Source: an uncultured Collinsella sp. (GTDB taxonomy: Bacteria; Actinomycetota; Coriobacteriia; Coriobacteriales; Coriobacteriaceae). Taken from it: 64,000 nucleotides of DNA. A model generated the notes under the pieces. That model made no database searches, was not told the DNA's origin, and saw only the letters and a list, made by a program, of their open reading frames with translations. The translations under genes were made by a program, and so were the position numbers. This document shows, piece by piece, positions 44,669-54,344 of the stretch (position 1 is the stretch's first letter; the number at the start of each line of letters is the position of its first letter). The stretch spans positions 124,001 through 188,000 of the forward strand of contig CAKUEW010000002.1 of the NCBI GenBank assembly GCA_934646815.1, given 5' to 3'.

Positions 44669-44690
44669 ATTCAAATGGGAGGTTTGAATC

Positions 44691-46643
44691 ATGGCAACCG
44701 CCGACCCCAAAAAGAAAAAGAAGAAGCGCAAAAAGAAAGAGTCGCTCGAGCATAAGCGCAACCGCATTCTGGTAGCGCTGAGTATTTTCGCCGTGGTCTA
44801 CGCCCTCGAGGAGCTCGGTGGCCTCACCGCAGCATTTGGCGAGCCGGGCGACATCTACGCCAGCTTCGTGTTGTTCCTGGTGCCGTTTTTGTTCGCCGGC
44901 TACGACGTTCTGCAAAAGGCGTTCAACAACATCCGCCGCGGCAAGGCCTTCGATGAGAGCTTCCTCATGGCGGTTGCGACCATCGGCGCATTCGCGATGG
45001 TACTGTTCCCCGACACCGACCCGCACATGGCCGAAGGTGCCGCCGTCATGCTGTTCTACCAGGTCGGCGAGTTGTTCCAGGCCTACGCCGTGGGCAAGAG
45101 CCGCAAGTCGATCAGCGCCATGATGGACATCGCGCCCGACTACGCCAACGTCGAGCAGCCCGATGGCACGCTTGAGCAGGTCTTCCCCGATGACATCGCC
45201 GTCGGCACCGTCATCGTCGTCAAGCCCGGCGAGCGCGTGCCCATCGATGGCGTCATCGTCGAGGGCGAGACGCAGCTCGACACCGCCGCGCTCACGGGCG
45301 AGTCGGTCCCCCGCCCCGCCAAGGCCGGCGACGACATCACCAGCGGCTGCATCAACATGACGGGCCTCATCCACATGCGCACCACCAAGCCGTTTGGCGA
45401 GTCCACCGTTGCGCGCGTCCTGGAGCTCGTCGAGAACGCCAGCGAAAAGAAAGCCCGCACCGAGAACTTCATCACGCGCTTTGCCCGCGTCTATACGCCC
45501 GCTGTCACCGGCGCGGCCGCGGTGCTCGCGATCGGCGGCGGCCTGGTCACCGGCGTCTGGTCCGACTGGATTTTGCGCGGCCTGACCTTCCTGGTCGTCA
45601 GCTGCCCGTGCGCCCTCGTGATCAGCGTGCCGTTGAGCTTCTTTGGAGGCATCGGCGGCGCGTCCAAGCTTGGCGTTCTCATCAAGGGCTCCAACTACCT
45701 CGAGTCGCTCGCCGACGTGGACACCGTCGTCTTCGACAAGACCGGCACCCTCACCAACGGCACGTTCTCGGTGGTCGCGGTACACCCCGAGGCCGACTAC
45801 ACCGAGCAGTCGCTACTCGAGGTCGCCGCCCTTGCCGAGTCGTTCTCCGACCACCCCATCGCACAGTCGGTACGCACCGCCTACACCGCTGAGCTCGACC
45901 CCAAGCGCGTAAGTGATTCCGCCAACGATGCAGGACATGGCGTGACGGCCACCATCGACGGAAAGTGCGTCGTCGTTGGCAACGCCAAGATGCTCGCCGC
46001 AGCCGGCATCGCGGCACCGGATTGTGAGATCGTCGGCACGATCCTCCACGTGCTTGTCGACGGCGCATACGCTGGCCACATCGTGATTGCCGATACCGTT
46101 AAGGCCGATGCCGAGCAGACGATTTGCGACCTGCACGCCGCCGGCGTCACCCGCACCGTCATGCTCACAGGCGACCGCGAGGAGGTTGCATCGTCCGTAG
46201 CCAAGCAGTTGGGGCTCGATGAGTTCCATGCGCAGCTGCTACCAGGCGATAAGGTCGAGCGCGTCGAAGCGCTGCTTGCGGCCGAGTCGGGCAAGGGCAA
46301 GCTTGCCTTTGTCGGCGACGGCATCAACGACGCGCCGGTGCTCACCCGCGCCGATGTGGGCATTGCCATGGGCGCTATGGGCTCCGATGCCGCGATTGAG
46401 GCGGCCGACGTCGTGCTTATGGACGACAAGCCGTCCAACATCGCACGCGCCATCCGCGTGGCCCGCAAGACCATGTCGATTGTTTGGCAGAACATCATCT
46501 TTGCGCTGGGTATTAAGCTGCTGATTCTGGTGCTCGCGGCTCTGGGCATCGCCAACATGTGGCTTGCTGTGTTTGGCGACGTGGGTGTGGCGATCATAGC
46601 CATCTTGAACGCCATGCGCGCGATGGGTGTCAAGAACCTTTAG
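44691..46643 (+). CDS. P1B-type zinc/cadmium-exporting ATPase
   Basis: The 650-residue protein has the membrane metal motif SCPCALVISVP near residue 305, phosphorylation site DKTGTLTNG near 349, HP dipeptide in SDHPIAQS, and GDGINDAPVL near 542. The last helices contain GIKLLIL (Lys) and FGDVGVAI (Asp), the signature of the Zn2+/Cd2+/Pb2+ subgroup. In place of an N-terminal HMA domain there is a short Lys-rich tail (KKKKKKRKKK); the HMA domain is supplied by the preceding gene. It pumps metal out across the cytoplasmic membrane using ATP. Confidence 0.93.
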   Translation: MATADPKKKKKKRKKKESLEHKRNRILVALSIFAVVYALEELGGLTAAFGEPGDIYASFVLFLVPFLFAGYDVLQKAFNNIRRGKAFDESFLMAVATIGAFAMVLFPDTDPHMAEGAAVMLFYQVGELFQAYAVGKSRKSISAMMDIAPDYANVEQPDGTLEQVFPDDIAVGTVIVVKPGERVPIDGVIVEGETQLDTAALTGESVPRPAKAGDDITSGCINMTGLIHMRTTKPFGESTVARVLELVENASEKKARTENFITRFARVYTPAVTGAAAVLAIGGGLVTGVWSDWILRGLTFLVVSCPCALVISVPLSFFGGIGGASKLGVLIKGSNYLESLADVDTVVFDKTGTLTNGTFSVVAVHPEADYTEQSLLEVAALAESFSDHPIAQSVRTAYTAELDPKRVSDSANDAGHGVTATIDGKCVVVGNAKMLAAAGIAAPDCEIVGTILHVLVDGAYAGHIVIADTVKADAEQTICDLHAAGVTRTVMLTGDREEVASSVAKQLGLDEFHAQLLPGDKVERVEALLAAESGKGKLAFVGDGINDAPVLTRADVGIAMGAMGSDAAIEAADVVLMDDKPSNIARAIRVARKTMSIVWQNIIFALGIKLLILVLAALGIANMWLAVFGDVGVAIIAILNAMRAMGVKNL

Positions 46644-46726
46644 CTGGGGACTGTCCGGCCGGGGCCGCTGGTCCCGGTCGCTGTCCCGCGCCGTTCCGGC
46701 GCGAGAGGCGCGCTACTGGGGACCGG

Positions 46727-47116
46727 CTAGGCTTCCGTTGTTGAGCCTGACACTTCATCCCTGCCCAGCATCGCGCGCAGCTTCTCGAAGCTCTCCTCGC
46801 TCAGGCAATGCTCCATGTGGCAGCCCTCTTGCGACGCGACTTCGGCCGCAACGCCCGCATCCTCAAGCAAGCCAACGAAAAAGCAGTGGCGTTCCCACAT
46901 TTGACGAGCGACCTCGAGCCCCTGCTCGGTCAAATGAACATCGCGCTTGCCCATCTCCACGTAACCGTTGCTCTCCAGGGTCGCCATGGCTTTGGAGACG
47001 CTTGCCTTGGTTACGCCTAGGTATTCGGCGACGTCAATCGAGCGTACGGTGCCCAGGCGCTGGGACAGCACGTAGATGGATTCGAGATAGTCTTCTCCAG
47101 ATTCACGCAGGGCCAT
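46727..47116 (-). CDS. DtxR/MntR-family metal-dependent regulator
   Basis: The 129-residue protein has the DtxR winged helix (EDYLESIYVLSQRLG; VTKASVSKAMATLESNGYV) and the dimerisation/metal segment (WERHCFFVGLLEDAGV; GCHMEHCLSEESFEKL). It lacks the C-terminal SH3 domain, so it is MntR-like in size. It would bind DNA when loaded with Mn2+ or Fe2+. It converges on the zinc ATPase gene. Possible targets in the window are the DtxR-like box at 38351 and the exporter promoter at 40889. Confidence 0.85.
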   Translation of the reverse strand: MALRESGEDYLESIYVLSQRLGTVRSIDVAEYLGVTKASVSKAMATLESNGYVEMGKRDVHLTEQGLEVARQMWERHCFFVGLLEDAGVAAEVASQEGCHMEHCLSEESFEKLRAMLGRDEVSGSTTEA

Positions 47117-47289
47117 GGGCCGCCTTTCGCAATAAAGGGTAGTTAGCCACCTGATACTTTCGTGACTTACTTTACCGCAAAAGTTGCCCTTGTCTTACTG
47201 AATTATCGAGAAAGTTAGCCGCACTTCACAAATACGCGGAACGAGATACCGGGCGAAATGGACGCGGCCCCGCAAGGACTGTCCCCAAG

Positions 47290-47325
47290 TGCCGGCAGGA
47301 AAGGAACGTCCCTATCTGCCGGCCC
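47290..47325 (-). terminator. Hairpin downstream of the HAD gene
   Basis: GCCGGCAG and CTGCCGGC form an 8-base stem just after the stop of the HAD hydrolase gene. The rest of the 220-base gap to the DtxR-type gene shows no ORF. Confidence 0.45.
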
Positions 47326-47336
47326 GAGCCACGCTC

Positions 47337-48107
47337 CTACACCAGCCCAAAGTGCTTGGCGGCGTTGTAAATTCCGTCGTCGTCCACGGCGGTCGTCACG
47401 TAGGTCGCGGCGGCCTTCACTGTGTCCTGCGCGTTGCCCATGGCCACGCTTGTGCCCACCGCCGAGAACATCGAGAGGTCGTTCTCGCCGTCGCCAAAGG
47501 CAATCGCCTCGCTCGCGTCGATACCCAGGCGCTCGAGCGTCGCCGCCACACCCAAATCCTTGCCGCCGTTAGCAGGGATAATGTCGCAGAACAGGTCGCA
47601 CCAGCGCGTGGTGAGCGAATGCGACACCGCATCGGTCACGATATGCTCGTCGGCTGGGTCCACAAAAGCGCAAAACTGGTAGACCGGCGCGTCAAAGGCG
47701 TGCTCAAACGGCTCCTCGTGATACACGATCCCCGCATTGCTACCAGCCGTCACCACGCGCTCGGACAGGCGGTTCACAAACGAGTTCTCGCCCTGCATGC
47801 ACAGCGAGTCGTAGCGCCCTTGCGCCACCTGGTCGACAATCGTCGCCACGTCGCCCGGGTGAATGGCGCAGCTGCGATACACGCCCTCGGCGTCATAGCA
47901 ATGCTGGCCCGAAAGCGTAATGTACGCGTCCCAGCCCAGGTCAAACAGCCAATCCGGCATCTGGTAGGTCGGGCGGCCCGTCGCGATCACGCACGCAATC
48001 CCCTGCTCGTGAAAGCTGTCGAGCACCCGCTGCGCCGACGCCGGAATCCGGTGAGTCTTAAAGCTCAGCAGCGTGCCGTCGATATCGAAAAACGCGGCCT
48101 TGATCAT
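47337..48107 (-). CDS. Cof-type HAD hydrolase
   Basis: The 256-residue protein begins AAFFDIDGTLLSF with the nucleophile Asp, followed by VIATGRPTYQMP (motif II) and AFGDGENDLSMF (motif IV). A large C2 cap lies in between. This is the Cof/YidA type, which dephosphorylates sugar phosphates or flavin-related compounds. It begins six bases after the ABC-F gene, so the two are probably co-transcribed. Confidence 0.9.
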   Translation of the reverse strand: MIKAAFFDIDGTLLSFKTHRIPASAQRVLDSFHEQGIACVIATGRPTYQMPDWLFDLGWDAYITLSGQHCYDAEGVYRSCAIHPGDVATIVDQVAQGRYDSLCMQGENSFVNRLSERVVTAGSNAGIVYHEEPFEHAFDAPVYQFCAFVDPADEHIVTDAVSHSLTTRWCDLFCDIIPANGGKDLGVAATLERLGIDASEAIAFGDGENDLSMFSAVGTSVAMGNAQDTVKAAATYVTTAVDDDGIYNAAKHFGLV

Positions 48108-48113
48108 CCTCGT

Positions 48114-49970
48114 CTACTCCTCGCCCTCGAGCTTTTCGCTCGCCTCGAGCCACGCCATCTCCAGCTCGTCCATGGCGGCGTGAGCCTCGTCGATCTTTGC
48201 CTGCTGCTCACCGAGCGCCGTGTAGTTGGTGGGGTCGACCTGGGCCATCGCGGCCTCGGCCTCCTCCACGCGGGCGCGCTGCGTCTCCATCTTGCGCTCG
48301 AGCGAGCTCACCTCACGGCGGAGCTTTTGGCGCTCAGCGTTGGAAAGCCCGTTGGGCTGGCCGCTCGCCTTGGGCTTCTCAGCAGCAGCCGCGGCACCCG
48401 TGTCGAACGTGCCGGTCTTGGCACTCGGTGCGCCCACGGGCTCGCCCTCGGCCGTGGCGTTGCACAGGCGCAGGTACTGGTCCACACCGCCGGGCATATG
48501 CGTCAGATGGCCGTCGAGCAGCGCCCACTGCTGGTCGGTCACGCGCTCCATCAAAAAGCGATCGTGCGTTACCAGGATGAGCGTGCCGGGCCACCCGTCG
48601 AGCAGGTCCTCGACAATCGCCAGCATGTCGGTATCAAGATCGTTGCCGGGCTCGTCCAGAATGAGCACGTTGGGCTCGTCCAGGATCGTCAGCAGCAGCG
48701 ACAGGCGGCGGCGCTGGCCGCCCGAAAGGTCGCCGATGCGGCTCCAGAGCTGCTGGGTCGTAAAGCCCAGGCGCTCGCAGAGCTTCTCGGGCGAGGTTTC
48801 CTTGCCGTCGATGACGTAGTACTTTTTGTAGTTGCCGAGCACCTCGCGGATCGTGTCGCCCATGTAGGGCTCAAGCTCCTCGAGCTGCTGCGACAGCACG
48901 CCAAAGCGCACCGTCTGGCCAATCTTCACGCGGCCGCGCGTGGGCGCGATCTTGCCCTGGATCACATCGAGCAGCGTGGACTTGCCGGCGCCGTTCTCAC
49001 CCAAAAGGCCATAGCGGTCGCCCGCGCCGATCAGCCAAGTCACATCGGAGAGCACCTGCTTGGGCGCGCCGTCCGTGTCGGTGTAGCCGGCGTCGACGTC
49101 GACCACGTCGATGACCTGCTTGCCCAGGCGACTCACCGCCAGGCGCTTGAGCTCTAGCTCGTCGCGCACGGGCGGAACGTCGGCGATCAGCTCGCGGGCA
49201 GCGTCCACGCGAAACTTGGGCTTGGTCGAGCGCGCCTGCGCACCGCGGCTGAGCCACGCGAGCTCCTTGCGCGCCATGTTGCGGCGACGCTCCTCGGTGA
49301 CGGCGGCCATGCGATCGCGCTCCACGCGCTGCAGGATGTAGGCCGAGTAGCCGCCCTCAAAGGGGTCGACCTGCCCGTCGTGGACCTCCCACATGCTGGT
49401 GCAGACCTCGTCCAAAAACCAGCGGTCGTGCGTGACCACGAGCATGGCGCCCTGGCCGCGCTGCCAGCGGGCCTTAAGGTGACGTGCGAGCCAGTTGATG
49501 GTACGCATATCCAGGTGGTTGGTGGGCTCGTCGAGCATAAGCACGTCGTAGTCGCCAATCAGCAGGCGCGCGAGGTCTACGCGGCGGCGCTGACCGCCGG
49601 AGAGCTCGCCCACCGTGCCCTCCCAGGGCACATCGCTAATAAGGCCGGCCAGAATCTGGCGCGTGCGGGGGCTCGACGCCCACTCGTACTCGGGCGTGTC
49701 GCCCACGACGGCGTGATGCACGGTGTCGGTGTCGGCCAGCAGGTCTTTTTGGCCGAGCAGTCCGACCGTGACACCGCGGCGGTGCGTCACGCGGCCGTCG
49801 TCGGGCTCCAACGTGCCCGCGAGCACGCTCAGCAGCGTCGACTTGCCGTCGCCGTTTTTGCCGACGATACCAATGCGGTCGCCCTCGCCCACGCCGAGCG
49901 TCACGCTATCGAAAATATGCTTGGTGGGAAACTCTAGGCTAACGGAATCGCATCCCAAAAGAATCGCCAT
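48114..49970 (-). CDS. ABC-F ATPase (Uup-like)
   Basis: The 619-residue soluble protein has two ABC domains (Walker A GKNGDGKSTLL and GENGAGKSTLL; signatures LSGGQRRRVDLA and LSGGQRRRLSLL) joined by a linker, and no membrane segments. The second domain has the Uup-type NDLDTDML segment, and the C-terminal ~70 residues form a coiled coil as in Uup. ABC-F proteins act on ribosomes or, for Uup, in DNA and ribosome-related stress. The ATG at 49970 follows AAGGAG; the longer frame runs into an inverted repeat and is not coding. Confidence 0.9.
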   Translation of the reverse strand: MAILLGCDSVSLEFPTKHIFDSVTLGVGEGDRIGIVGKNGDGKSTLLSVLAGTLEPDDGRVTHRRGVTVGLLGQKDLLADTDTVHHAVVGDTPEYEWASSPRTRQILAGLISDVPWEGTVGELSGGQRRRVDLARLLIGDYDVLMLDEPTNHLDMRTINWLARHLKARWQRGQGAMLVVTHDRWFLDEVCTSMWEVHDGQVDPFEGGYSAYILQRVERDRMAAVTEERRRNMARKELAWLSRGAQARSTKPKFRVDAARELIADVPPVRDELELKRLAVSRLGKQVIDVVDVDAGYTDTDGAPKQVLSDVTWLIGAGDRYGLLGENGAGKSTLLDVIQGKIAPTRGRVKIGQTVRFGVLSQQLEELEPYMGDTIREVLGNYKKYYVIDGKETSPEKLCERLGFTTQQLWSRIGDLSGGQRRRLSLLLTILDEPNVLILDEPGNDLDTDMLAIVEDLLDGWPGTLILVTHDRFLMERVTDQQWALLDGHLTHMPGGVDQYLRLCNATAEGEPVGAPSAKTGTFDTGAAAAAEKPKASGQPNGLSNAERQKLRREVSSLERKMETQRARVEEAEAAMAQVDPTNYTALGEQQAKIDEAHAAMDELEMAWLEASEKLEGEE

Positions 49971-50013
49971 ATGCCCCGCTCCTTCAACGAAATTCAACGT
50001 TGTCCATGATAGC

Positions 50014-50116
50014 GAAAACCACCACAAAGGGGACAGGCACCTTCGTGGTGGTTTTGGCAGGCGCCTCGTTATTCGAAAAACCACCACGAAGGTGCCTGTC
50101 CCCTTTGTGGTGGTCG
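50014..50116. repeat. Double CCACCACAAAGG element (repeat family 2, copies 2 and 3)
   Basis: Two copies in opposite orientation (about 50015-50055 and 50076-50114) form a perfect inverted repeat of about 39 bases around a 20-base centre. Each copy is itself a hairpin with core GGGGACAGGCACCTTCGTGG. It lies between the ABC-F start and the pst terminator. Confidence 0.75.
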
Positions 50117-50130
50117 GTCTGGTAGCGGCA

Positions 50131-50169
50131 CAAAAAGGCGGGCCATCTCCGCAAAGAGATGACCCGCCT
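50131..50169 (-). terminator. Rho-independent terminator of the pst operon
   Basis: On the minus strand AGGCGGGTCATCTC pairs with GAGATGGCCCGCCT (50136-50169, one mismatch) around a six-base loop and is followed by TTTTTG. It lies 55 bases after the pstB stop. Confidence 0.9.
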
Positions 50170-50224
50170 CTCCAATCAGTCCCGTGGCGACCGTGGCCAC
50201 CGCGGGCCTCAAGCATGTTCCGGA

Positions 50225-51093
<869 letters not shown>

Positions 51094-51097
<4 letters not shown>

Positions 51098-52020
51098 TCG
51101 GCCGTCATCCTCCTTGCCAGCTGCTTGCCCACGATGCGGGCGATCACGTTAAACAGCAGCACGCAAATCATCAGCAGTGCCGCGGTGCCCCAAACAATCT
51201 GCTGAGCCTCGGGGCTGCCCTCGCCGTAGATCTTGTAGATGTGCACGGCGAGCGACTCGCCAGGACGGAACACGTTCCAGGCGCAGGTGGGGCTCGACAG
51301 GTTAAAGCTCAAGAAGTTCAGACGAACCGGCGAGCTCATGCCCGAGGTAAAAAGCAGGGCTGCGGCCTCGCCAAACACGCGGCCGGCCGAAAGCACGATA
51401 CCGGTCACGATGGCGGGCATGGCCTCGGGGATCAGGATGTGCAGCGTGGCCTCCCAGCGGGTAAGACCCATGGCCAGACACGCATCGCGCTGGGCCTGCG
51501 GCACGTCCTCCAGCGCCTGCTGAATCACGCGCACCAGAATGGGGATATTGAACATGGTGAGCGCGACGGCGCCGGAGATGATGGAGTACTTCCAGCCCAG
51601 CTGCACCGAGAACACCAAAAAGCCGAACATGCCCACGACGATCGACGGCAGCGAGGACAGTGTCTCGATGGCGGTGGAGGCGATGTCGCGGATGGGGCCG
51701 TCCGGCGCGTACTCAACCAGGAACACGGCGCCGCCCAGGCTGATGGGCACCGAGATGACCAGGGTGATCAGCAGTAGGTAGAACGAGTCGAACAGCTGGT
51801 AGAGCACGCCGCCCTGGGTGCCGTTGGCGCGCGCCGGCTGCGTGAGGAAGCCGGGCTTAAACAGCGTCGAGATGCCCTCGAACAGAATGTAGGCCACCAT
51901 GGAAACGACGATGAGCATGACGATGGCGACAATTGCCGTCAACACGCCCGTAGCGATGCGGTCCTGCTTTTGGACACGCCCGAGTCTCGCCTCGTCGATG
52001 TGGATGCGCGTGCTAGCCAC
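51094..52020 (-). CDS. pstA: Phosphate ABC transporter permease
   Basis: The protein has six membrane helices and the permease coupling motif EAMPAIVTGIVLSAGRVFGE, typical of PstA. It forms the membrane channel with PstC. The start is uncertain: a GTG at 52020 overlaps the pstC stop and is preferred; an in-frame TTG at 52044 lies further inside pstC. The gene overlaps pstB by four bases. Confidence 0.93.
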
Positions 52021-52921
52021 GAGCCTTCGCCCCCTTGCGGCCAATAAGGTGGATGATCAGGATGAAGATGAGGCTCATGCCCATCAGCAGCAGACCGAGC
52101 GCCCACAGGACGTCGTCCTGGGCCGAGCCCTCGGCGTAGACCGCCATGGACGTGGTGAGCGTGGTGGTGATGGTCGACGCCGGCGACAGCAGCGACGTCG
52201 GCATGGCCTCGATACCGCCGATAACCATGCGCACGGCAAGCGTCTCGCCAAAGGCGCGCGTCATACCCAGGATGACCGCGGTCATAAGCGACGGCATGGC
52301 GGACTTGAGCACCACGTGCCAAATGGTCTGCCAGCGGGTGTAGCCCAGCGCGAGCGAACCCTGACGGTAGCTGTCGGGCACGGCGCGCAGGCCGTCGACC
52401 GAAAGCGTGGTCATCGTCGGCAGGATCATGACGGCCAGCACAATGGCGCCGGGCAGGACGCCCAGGCCCGTGCTCACGTGAAAGACGCTCTTCATAAGGC
52501 CGACGACCACGTGAAAGCCAATCAGGCCAAAGACGACCGAGGGAATGCCGGTCAAAAGCTCAATAAGCGGCTGAAAGACCTTGGAGCCAAACTTAGGCTG
52601 AATCTCGACCGCAAAGATGGCAGAGCCGATGGCGATGGGCAGCGCGATGAGCGTGGAGAGTACCATGACCGCAAACGAGGTGACGATCAGGGGCAGGGCG
52701 CCGGTGTAGGGCAGACCGTTTTCGGCCGTGTTGGCCAGATCCCATTTGGTGCCGGTGAAGAACTCGACGACCGAAACGCCGTCCTTGAGAAAAGCCAAGA
52801 GGCCCTTTTGGGCGACCATAAAGATGAGCGCGGCAACAACAAGCGTCACGAGCGCTACGCACGCGCCCGTGACGCCTAGGCCCACGTTCTCAAGGTCGCG
52901 CTTTGGCAGCTGTTTTGCCAT
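52013..52921 (-). CDS. pstC: Phosphate ABC transporter permease
   Basis: The 302-residue protein has six helices, the PstC-type FFTGTKWDLANTAENG external segment and a coupling helix region (LKSAMPSLMTAVILGMTRAFGE). It lies 24 bases after pstS and overlaps pstA. It should act as the partner permease of PstA in high-affinity phosphate uptake. Confidence 0.95.
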   Translation of the reverse strand: MAKQLPKRDLENVGLGVTGACVALVTLVVAALIFMVAQKGLLAFLKDGVSVVEFFTGTKWDLANTAENGLPYTGALPLIVTSFAVMVLSTLIALPIAIGSAIFAVEIQPKFGSKVFQPLIELLTGIPSVVFGLIGFHVVVGLMKSVFHVSTGLGVLPGAIVLAVMILPTMTTLSVDGLRAVPDSYRQGSLALGYTRWQTIWHVVLKSAMPSLMTAVILGMTRAFGETLAVRMVIGGIEAMPTSLLSPASTITTTLTTSMAVYAEGSAQDDVLWALGLLLMGMSLIFILIIHLIGRKGAKARG

Positions 52922-52945
52922 TGCAAACCTTTCCGGGGCGATTAA

Positions 52946-53884
52946 TTACTTAGCGGAGACCTTGCCGCTGGCGTCCTTGACGACCTTCATGGCAGAGACG
53001 GGGATAAAGCCCTGCTCCTCGACGAGCTTGCCCTGGACGTCGTCGGACAGCATGAACTCCAGGAAGGCAGTGGTGGCCTCGTCGGCGTCCTTGGAGCAGT
53101 ACATGTGCTCGGTAGCCCAGATCTTAAAGGAGTCGTCGGTGACGTTGGCGCTCTTGGGCTCCACGCCCTCGACCTTGATGGCGCTGAATTTGGAGTCGTC
53201 GAAGTGCGAGAAGTCCAGGTAGGAGATGGCGTTGTCGGTGCTGGCCATCTGAGTCTGGACGTCGCCGGACTTGTCGAGCTCGGCGTCGCCCTTAAAGTCG
53301 ACAGCCTCGTCGCCAAAGACGGCAGCCTCGAAGGTGGCGCGGGTACCGGAGCCGGCCTTGCGGTTGAGGACGACGATGGTAGCGTCGTCGCCGCCGACCT
53401 CCTTCCAGTTGGTGATCTGGCCGGAGAAGATGCCCTTGAGCTGCTCGAGGGACAGGTCGTCGACCTTCACGTTCTTGGAGACGACCGGGCCCATGCCCAC
53501 GACGGCGACCTCGTGATCGACGAGGTTCTTGACCTGGTCGGCCTCGAGCTTGGTCTCGGCGAAGACGTCGGAGTTACCGATGGTGACGGTGCCGGCGGCC
53601 ACAGCGGTCAGGCCCTTGCCCGAACCGTTGCCCGAACCGGAGATGGAGACATCGGGGTTGGCGTCCATGAACTTCTCGGCAGCGGCCTCGACGAGAGCCT
53701 GGAACGAAGAGGCGCCGTCGTAGGTCACCTCGCCGGATACGGACTCGGCAGCGGCGGCGCTACCCTCGGCAGCGGTGTCGGCGGCGTTAGAGCCACCGCA
53801 ACCAACGAGGCCGAGACCGACGATGCTGGCAAGACCACCAGCGAGGCCGAGGAACTGACGACGAGAATAAGCCTGATCGAGCAT
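52946..53884 (-). CDS. pstS: Phosphate-binding lipoprotein
   Basis: The protein begins with a twin-arginine-like signal (SRRQFLG), a hydrophobic core and the lipobox LVGC near residue 29, so it should be exported and lipid-anchored. An Ala/Ser/Glu-rich linker follows. The phosphate-binding family is shown by GASSFQALVEAA, GSGNGSGKGLTAV and NRKAGSGTRATFE. The start at 53884 follows AAAGGAAG; the upstream in-frame ATGs are not supported. It heads the operon pstS-pstC-pstA-pstB. I saw no clear Pho box in the 460 bases upstream. Confidence 0.95.
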   Translation of the reverse strand: MLDQAYSRRQFLGLAGGLASIVGLGLVGCGGSNAADTAAEGSAAAAESVSGEVTYDGASSFQALVEAAAEKFMDANPDVSISGSGNGSGKGLTAVAAGTVTIGNSDVFAETKLEADQVKNLVDHEVAVVGMGPVVSKNVKVDDLSLEQLKGIFSGQITNWKEVGGDDATIVVLNRKAGSGTRATFEAAVFGDEAVDFKGDAELDKSGDVQTQMASTDNAISYLDFSHFDDSKFSAIKVEGVEPKSANVTDDSFKIWATEHMYCSKDADEATTAFLEFMLSDDVQGKLVEEQGFIPVSAMKVVKDASGKVSAK

Positions 53885-54102
53885 GATCTTCCTTTCATAC
53901 ATGCGACTCGCGGGCACCCTGCCCGCTTTGCTGTTTGGAAAGATACGACCCCGATCGGGCGGCAACTGCGCTATCTGCGGTTTCTTACGGGCATTTGATA
54001 GACCCTTACGGCAAGCGCGGCATGTCCTTTACAAACGAATAACATTCCCCCACCCAAGCATGGTGCGCCTTTTACACCAGAGGAAAGTAGCCATCGGGTG
54101 TT

Positions 54103-54168
54103 CTTAAGCGACTAGTCGTTGGGGACGCTCTTGTTTGACTAGTCATTTAAGAACGTCCCCAATGACCA
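54103..54168. repeat. Hairpin with AGTCATTTAAGAACGTCCCCAA core (repeat family 3)
   Basis: GTTGGGGACGCTCTTG pairs with AAGAACGTCCCCAATG. The same core (AGTCATTTAAGAACGTCCCC) recurs near 63778 with a second partial copy behind it. It lies upstream of pstS. Confidence 0.5.
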
Positions 54169-54170
54169 CC

Positions 54171-54302
54171 TTGGAAACCCCGCAGGATGAGCATAAGTCA
54201 GCGAAAACGCCCCTAAGCGAGCAAGGTGACGTGAAAGAGGAGGGCATTGACCTTCTGGTCATGCCCGACGATTGAACGTCAGATTGCCGCTTAGGGGCGT
54301 TT
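54171..54302. repeat. Structured intergenic repeat, copy 2
   Basis: AAACGCCCCTAAGCG (54205-54219) pairs perfectly with CGCTTAGGGGCGTTT (54288-54302), enclosing a hairpin GGGCATTGACC/GGTCATGCCC at about 54242-54266. The segments CCGCAGG-TGA-CATAAGTCAGCG and AAGGTGACGTGAAA recur near 63911 and 63955. It could be a structured RNA or a repeat; the gap has no ORF. Confidence 0.5.
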
Positions 54303-54315
54303 GCAGCGTCGAGCC

Positions 54316-54343
54316 GTTACGCGGTTTGATAAAACCGCGTAAC
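54316..54343 (-). terminator. Stem-loop after the Sapep dipeptidase gene
   Basis: GTTACGCGGTTT and AAACCGCGTAAC (54316-54327 and 54332-54343) form a perfect 12-base stem with a four-base loop immediately after the dipeptidase stop codon. Confidence 0.75.
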
Positions 54344-54344
54344 C

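Noticed and set aside
49971..50216. Upstream extension of the ABC-F frame
   Set aside because: It reads through the CCACCACAAAGG inverted repeats, and a good ribosome-binding site precedes the ATG at 49970.
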